From: Alphaproteobacteria bacterium
GTDB lineage: Bacteria > Pseudomonadota > Alphaproteobacteria > Micavibrionales > UBA2020
Assembly (NCBI GenBank): GCA_018971405.1
Contig: JAGXAX010000056.1
Location: 1-8,206, forward strand
DNA length: 8,206 nt
Reading direction: 5' to 3'
In this document: positions 6,444-8,206 of the stretch, piece after piece
How the letters are laid out: each line of letters opens with the position of its first letter
Position numbering within the stretch: the first letter of the stretch is position 1
Translations under genes and position numbers: made by a program
Notes under the pieces: generated by a model
Seen by the model: the letters and a program-made list of their open reading frames with translations, nothing else
Told to the model about the DNA's origin: nothing
Database searches by the model: none

Positions 6444-6688
6444 AAACGGCTCGGCTCCCGCGTTCCGCCCCCGCCGCTGTCCGCGAGACGCATCCATGTC
6501 CAGAGAATATGGTCGAGGCATTCCGGCTGCGGCGGCACGGCCGCATCTGCGAAGCCGGGCAGCGCCAGAATAAGGTCAAGAAGGCCTTCATGCGAAAGAG
6601 ACAGGCGGTCGGCCGCAGGATGGACGGCGAGCAATGCCGCCGCAATGTCCTTTTGGTTTGACCAGGAAAGCCGCCCAGAACGCTGCAT
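6440..6688 (-). CDS. IscX-like small protein
   Basis: An 82-residue acidic-to-neutral protein whose residues 8-70 align by eye with IscX (YfhJ), the small iron-binding partner of the IscS cysteine desulfurase. Matching features are the start LSW at 7-9, DIAAALLAVHP at 14-24 followed by AAD (IscX: EIGEALYDANPDID), and a hydrophobic helix LLDLILALPGF at 36-46. ECLDHILWTWMRL at 56-68 matches IscX EKILEAILLVWL. The spacing between these blocks matches E. coli IscX almost residue for residue. However, the acidic cluster after the Phe (DDD in E. coli) is reduced to ADAA, so iron binding may be weakened. A Gly-rich tail (GGGGTREPSRL) extends beyond the family's usual 66 residues. Start at 6688 has AGAGGT about 10 bases upstream. 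Its stop overlaps the RNase J-like start by ATGA, implying translational coupling. Family assignment is by eye; DUF-type alternatives remain possible. Confidence 0.72.
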   Translation of the reverse strand: MQRSGRLSWSNQKDIAAALLAVHPAADRLSLSHEGLLDLILALPGFADAAVPPQPECLDHILWTWMRLADSGGGGTREPSRL

Positions 6689-6775
6689 GAGTGTCCGTAC
6701 CTCTTTCGTCTTTTCGTGTGTGAAGAGACACTAGAGGGGGTTTTTCCGGTTGTCGAGGGCGCTCCGCACGGAAAG

Positions 6776-6806
6776 CTTATAAAGTTCTTGCAAAACAATC
6801 CGTTAA
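6776..6806 (-). promoter_or_regulatory. Weak candidate promoter for the IscX-like/RNase J-like pair
   Basis: On the minus strand TATAAG (6781-6776) is five of six to a sigma-70 -10 hexamer. TTAACG (6806-6801) is a four-of-six -35, but the spacing is 19 bases; the alternative -10 TTATAA (6782-6777) gives 18. This is the only sigma-70-like pair I see in the 6689-6888 spacer, which must hold the promoter unless the operon is read through from the upstream gene. Apart from a weak hairpin and short repeats, the rest of the spacer shows nothing identifiable. Confidence 0.25.
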
Positions 6807-6813
6807 AAAACGG
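6793..6813 (-). terminator. Weak candidate intrinsic terminator of the exported-protein gene
   Basis: Reading the minus strand, CCGTT-TTTT-AACGG (6813-6800) forms a 5-bp hairpin followed by ATTGTTTT (6799-6792). It lies about 76 bases after the stop codon at 6889. The stem is short and the T tract is interrupted, so it is only a candidate; read-through into the IscX-like gene is possible. Confidence 0.3.
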
Positions 6814-6888
6814 TCTTATATTTCATAAGGGCGGCGCCGCGCGAGACCCTTCACATGAAGCGGCATACGATTCGCGGCATACCCTGCG

Positions 6889-8206
6889 CTATTTCATAGG
6901 GGTATATTTCGGCGCCGCCTCGGGGAGCTGATGGTCGAGATCGCGCGCATATTCCGCAGATTCCATAAACAACCGATCCTCCAGCCTGTGGAAGGTATCG
7001 TTCATGGTTTCGAGCCTCAGGGCATCGAGCGTTGTCTGTTCGCGCTCCACCTGCGACTTGTCGCCGATCATGTTCATAAGATAATAGGGATCCTCGAAGC
7101 GGTCGCGGGTCATCGTGTCCATGATTTCCATGTAGCTCGCCCCCGCCGTGCCCTCGGGCGCCGTCTCCGTCGCCGGAAGGCCGACGGTCTTGTTTTCCAT
7201 CTGCGAAACGTCGATGCCGCTGCCGCCGAGGCGCTCGCTCAGCATCGCGCCCAACACGTTGTAGATGTCGTTGATGTAGGCCAGCTGCGAATGGCGCAGG
7301 AGAATCTGCACATGTCCGCCCGGCGTGGCCGCGACTTTCGCCGGCAGCGGGTCGGACGTCAGCGGATCCACGATATAGCGCAGCGCCGACTGCATGACGA
7401 GGATATTCTGCTTGTTGGTCGGGTCGATCGTCTGCTGCGGCCCCCATAGCAGCGCGCCGATGTTCTTTTCTCTTCCGGCGAGCGGCCCCGCCGCCGTGCA
7501 GCCCTGGTCGCCCATGGTCGGGTCGCAGAACTGCGTCACGTACTGGTTCCACATATAGCTCAGGTCTTCGTTGCGGCCATGTTGCGAAAAGGAGTTGATG
7601 GCATTCGTGGCCACGGCGTCGTCGTCCTGCGCGAGGCCGCGATTGAAGGCGCGGGAAATCTGGAAGGCGCGCGCCAGGCCGGGGCCTGTCGAATCAAGTT
7701 CGCAGGCCAGTTCGGACGGCTGGTAGCGGCGGTGCGCCTCCGTCTCGAGCCTTTCCGCGTCTGTTTTTTCCTCCACCGCCGCTTGCGCGTCCATCAACTC
7801 GCCGATCATGTGCGTCTGGTCGACCTGCGAGGCGTGCAGCTCCATCGTCATGCTCTTGAGCGTCTGCGACAAATTCACAGCCCCTGATCCGTTCATCCAG
7901 TCGCTCATTGCCTGTTCGACCGAGTTGTAGAAGCTGGTGTAATACTGGAACAGCCCGTGATCCGTCGGATTCATGCCGAACGCGGACTCGATGATGTTGT
8001 CGATAAAGCCGCCGGGCGTATTATTGCCCAGCAACTGCGGGTTCGCCTCCTGCTGTATGAACAGGTTGATGTTGTTGATGTCCTGGTTGACGAGCTGGTT
8101 CAGCGGCTGCGCCGTATCCGCCGGATTCTCGCACTGCGCCGCGGCGGGACGGGAGGCGAGAACGCCGCAGACCACGGCTACGGCCAGCGCCGCCATGCGC
8201 AGATCG
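6889..8206 (-). CDS. Exported helical protein of unknown function (5' end probably outside window)
   Basis: I do not recognise a family. The frame is open to the right edge. An ATG at 8196 gives 435 residues, but it lacks a visible ribosome binding site and a positive n-region, and the frame continues upstream through Asp-Leu-Arg. The true start is therefore probably beyond 8206. Counting from that ATG, residues 2-20 form a hydrophobic signal segment ending SRPAAAQ, a good signal peptidase I site (AAA before Q21). The mature part is about 415 residues, rich in Gln, Asn, Asp and Met, mostly predicted helical by eye, with coiled-coil-like stretches at about 115-155 and 380-420. The mature part has four cysteines (22, 165, 224, 233) that could form disulfides in the periplasm. 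No lipobox or transmembrane anchor is seen after the signal segment. A VirB5-like or other secretion-system periplasmic component is conceivable from the helical, exported character, but there is no motif to support it. Confidence 0.82.
   Translation of the reverse strand, partial: DLRMAALAVAVVCGVLASRPAAAQCENPADTAQPLNQLVNQDINNINLFIQQEANPQLLGNNTPGGFIDNIIESAFGMNPTDHGLFQYYTSFYNSVEQAMSDWMNGSGAVNLSQTLKSMTMELHASQVDQTHMIGELMDAQAAVEEKTDAERLETEAHRRYQPSELACELDSTGPGLARAFQISRAFNRGLAQDDDAVATNAINSFSQHGRNEDLSYMWNQYVTQFCDPTMGDQGCTAAGPLAGREKNIGALLWGPQQTIDPTNKQNILVMQSALRYIVDPLTSDPLPAKVAATPGGHVQILLRHSQLAYINDIYNVLGAMLSERLGGSGIDVSQMENKTVGLPATETAPEGTAGASYMEIMDTMTRDRFEDPYYLMNMIGDKSQVEREQTTLDALRLETMNDTFHRLEDRLFMESAEYARDLDHQLPEAAPKYTPMK

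Noticed and set aside
6444..6521. A 26-residue N-terminal extension of the RNase J-like protein from the ATG at 6521
   Set aside because: It lies wholly inside the IscX-like gene in another frame. The family's first strand begins right after the ATG at 6443, which forms the ATGA overlap.
4710..6734. A 674-residue plus-strand ORF antisense to the RNase J-like gene
   Set aside because: Long but Arg/His-rich with no motif. It spans the strong terminator and the opposite-strand coupled gene pair, as expected for an antisense shadow of a GC-rich gene.
6397..6798. A 133-residue minus-strand ORF overlapping the IscX-like gene in another frame
   Set aside because: Cys/Arg/Ser-rich with no domain, and it conflicts with both the IscX-like alignment and the ATGA coupling.

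Overview
The window looks like a GC-rich (except for short AT-rich spacers) chromosomal segment of a flagellated Gram-negative bacterium, most likely an alphaproteobacterium. The support is a textbook sigma-54 promoter in front of late flagellar genes, strong G/C third-position bias that produces long antisense shadow ORFs, a LysR-type regulator, an RNase J-like beta-CASP hydrolase, and an envelope protein with a signal peptide. The taxonomic call is inference; no rRNA or other marker gene is present.

Layout. Positions 1-67 hold the first 22 codons of a minus-strand gene of unknown function. A 231-bp AT-rich spacer follows, carrying a -24/-12 (sigma-54) promoter at 220-235. That promoter drives flgK (299-2389) and flgL (2417-3433), the two hook-filament junction proteins. 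FlgK is unusually long and carries two tandem repeat modules resembling flagellin-IN modules in its surface-exposed middle. flgL meets a convergent LysR-family gene (4283-3414) and overlaps its 3' end by 20 bp. The LysR gene is divergent from a small DOPA 4,5-dioxygenase-family gene (4406-4807). Their shared AT-rich spacer holds a T-N11-A dyad over the LysR start codon and a duplicated 10-bp AT palindrome-containing repeat. The dioxygenase gene ends in a strong intrinsic terminator (4819-4851).

The right half lies on the minus strand. A short IscX-like gene (6688-6440) overlaps, by ATGA, a divergent RNase J-like metallo-beta-lactamase/beta-CASP protein (6443-4866); the two are almost certainly translationally coupled. 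Upstream, and separated by a 200-bp spacer, is the 3' part of a gene for an exported, mostly helical protein of unknown function (8206-6889, 5' end probably outside the window).

Functionally, flgK and flgL cap the hook and join it to the filament late in flagellar assembly. The LysR/dioxygenase pair is a self-contained regulator-target unit. The IscX-like/RNase J-like pair is the most unexpected association, possibly linking iron-sulfur or iron status to RNA processing (speculative). I see no mobile element, CRISPR array, tRNA or rRNA.
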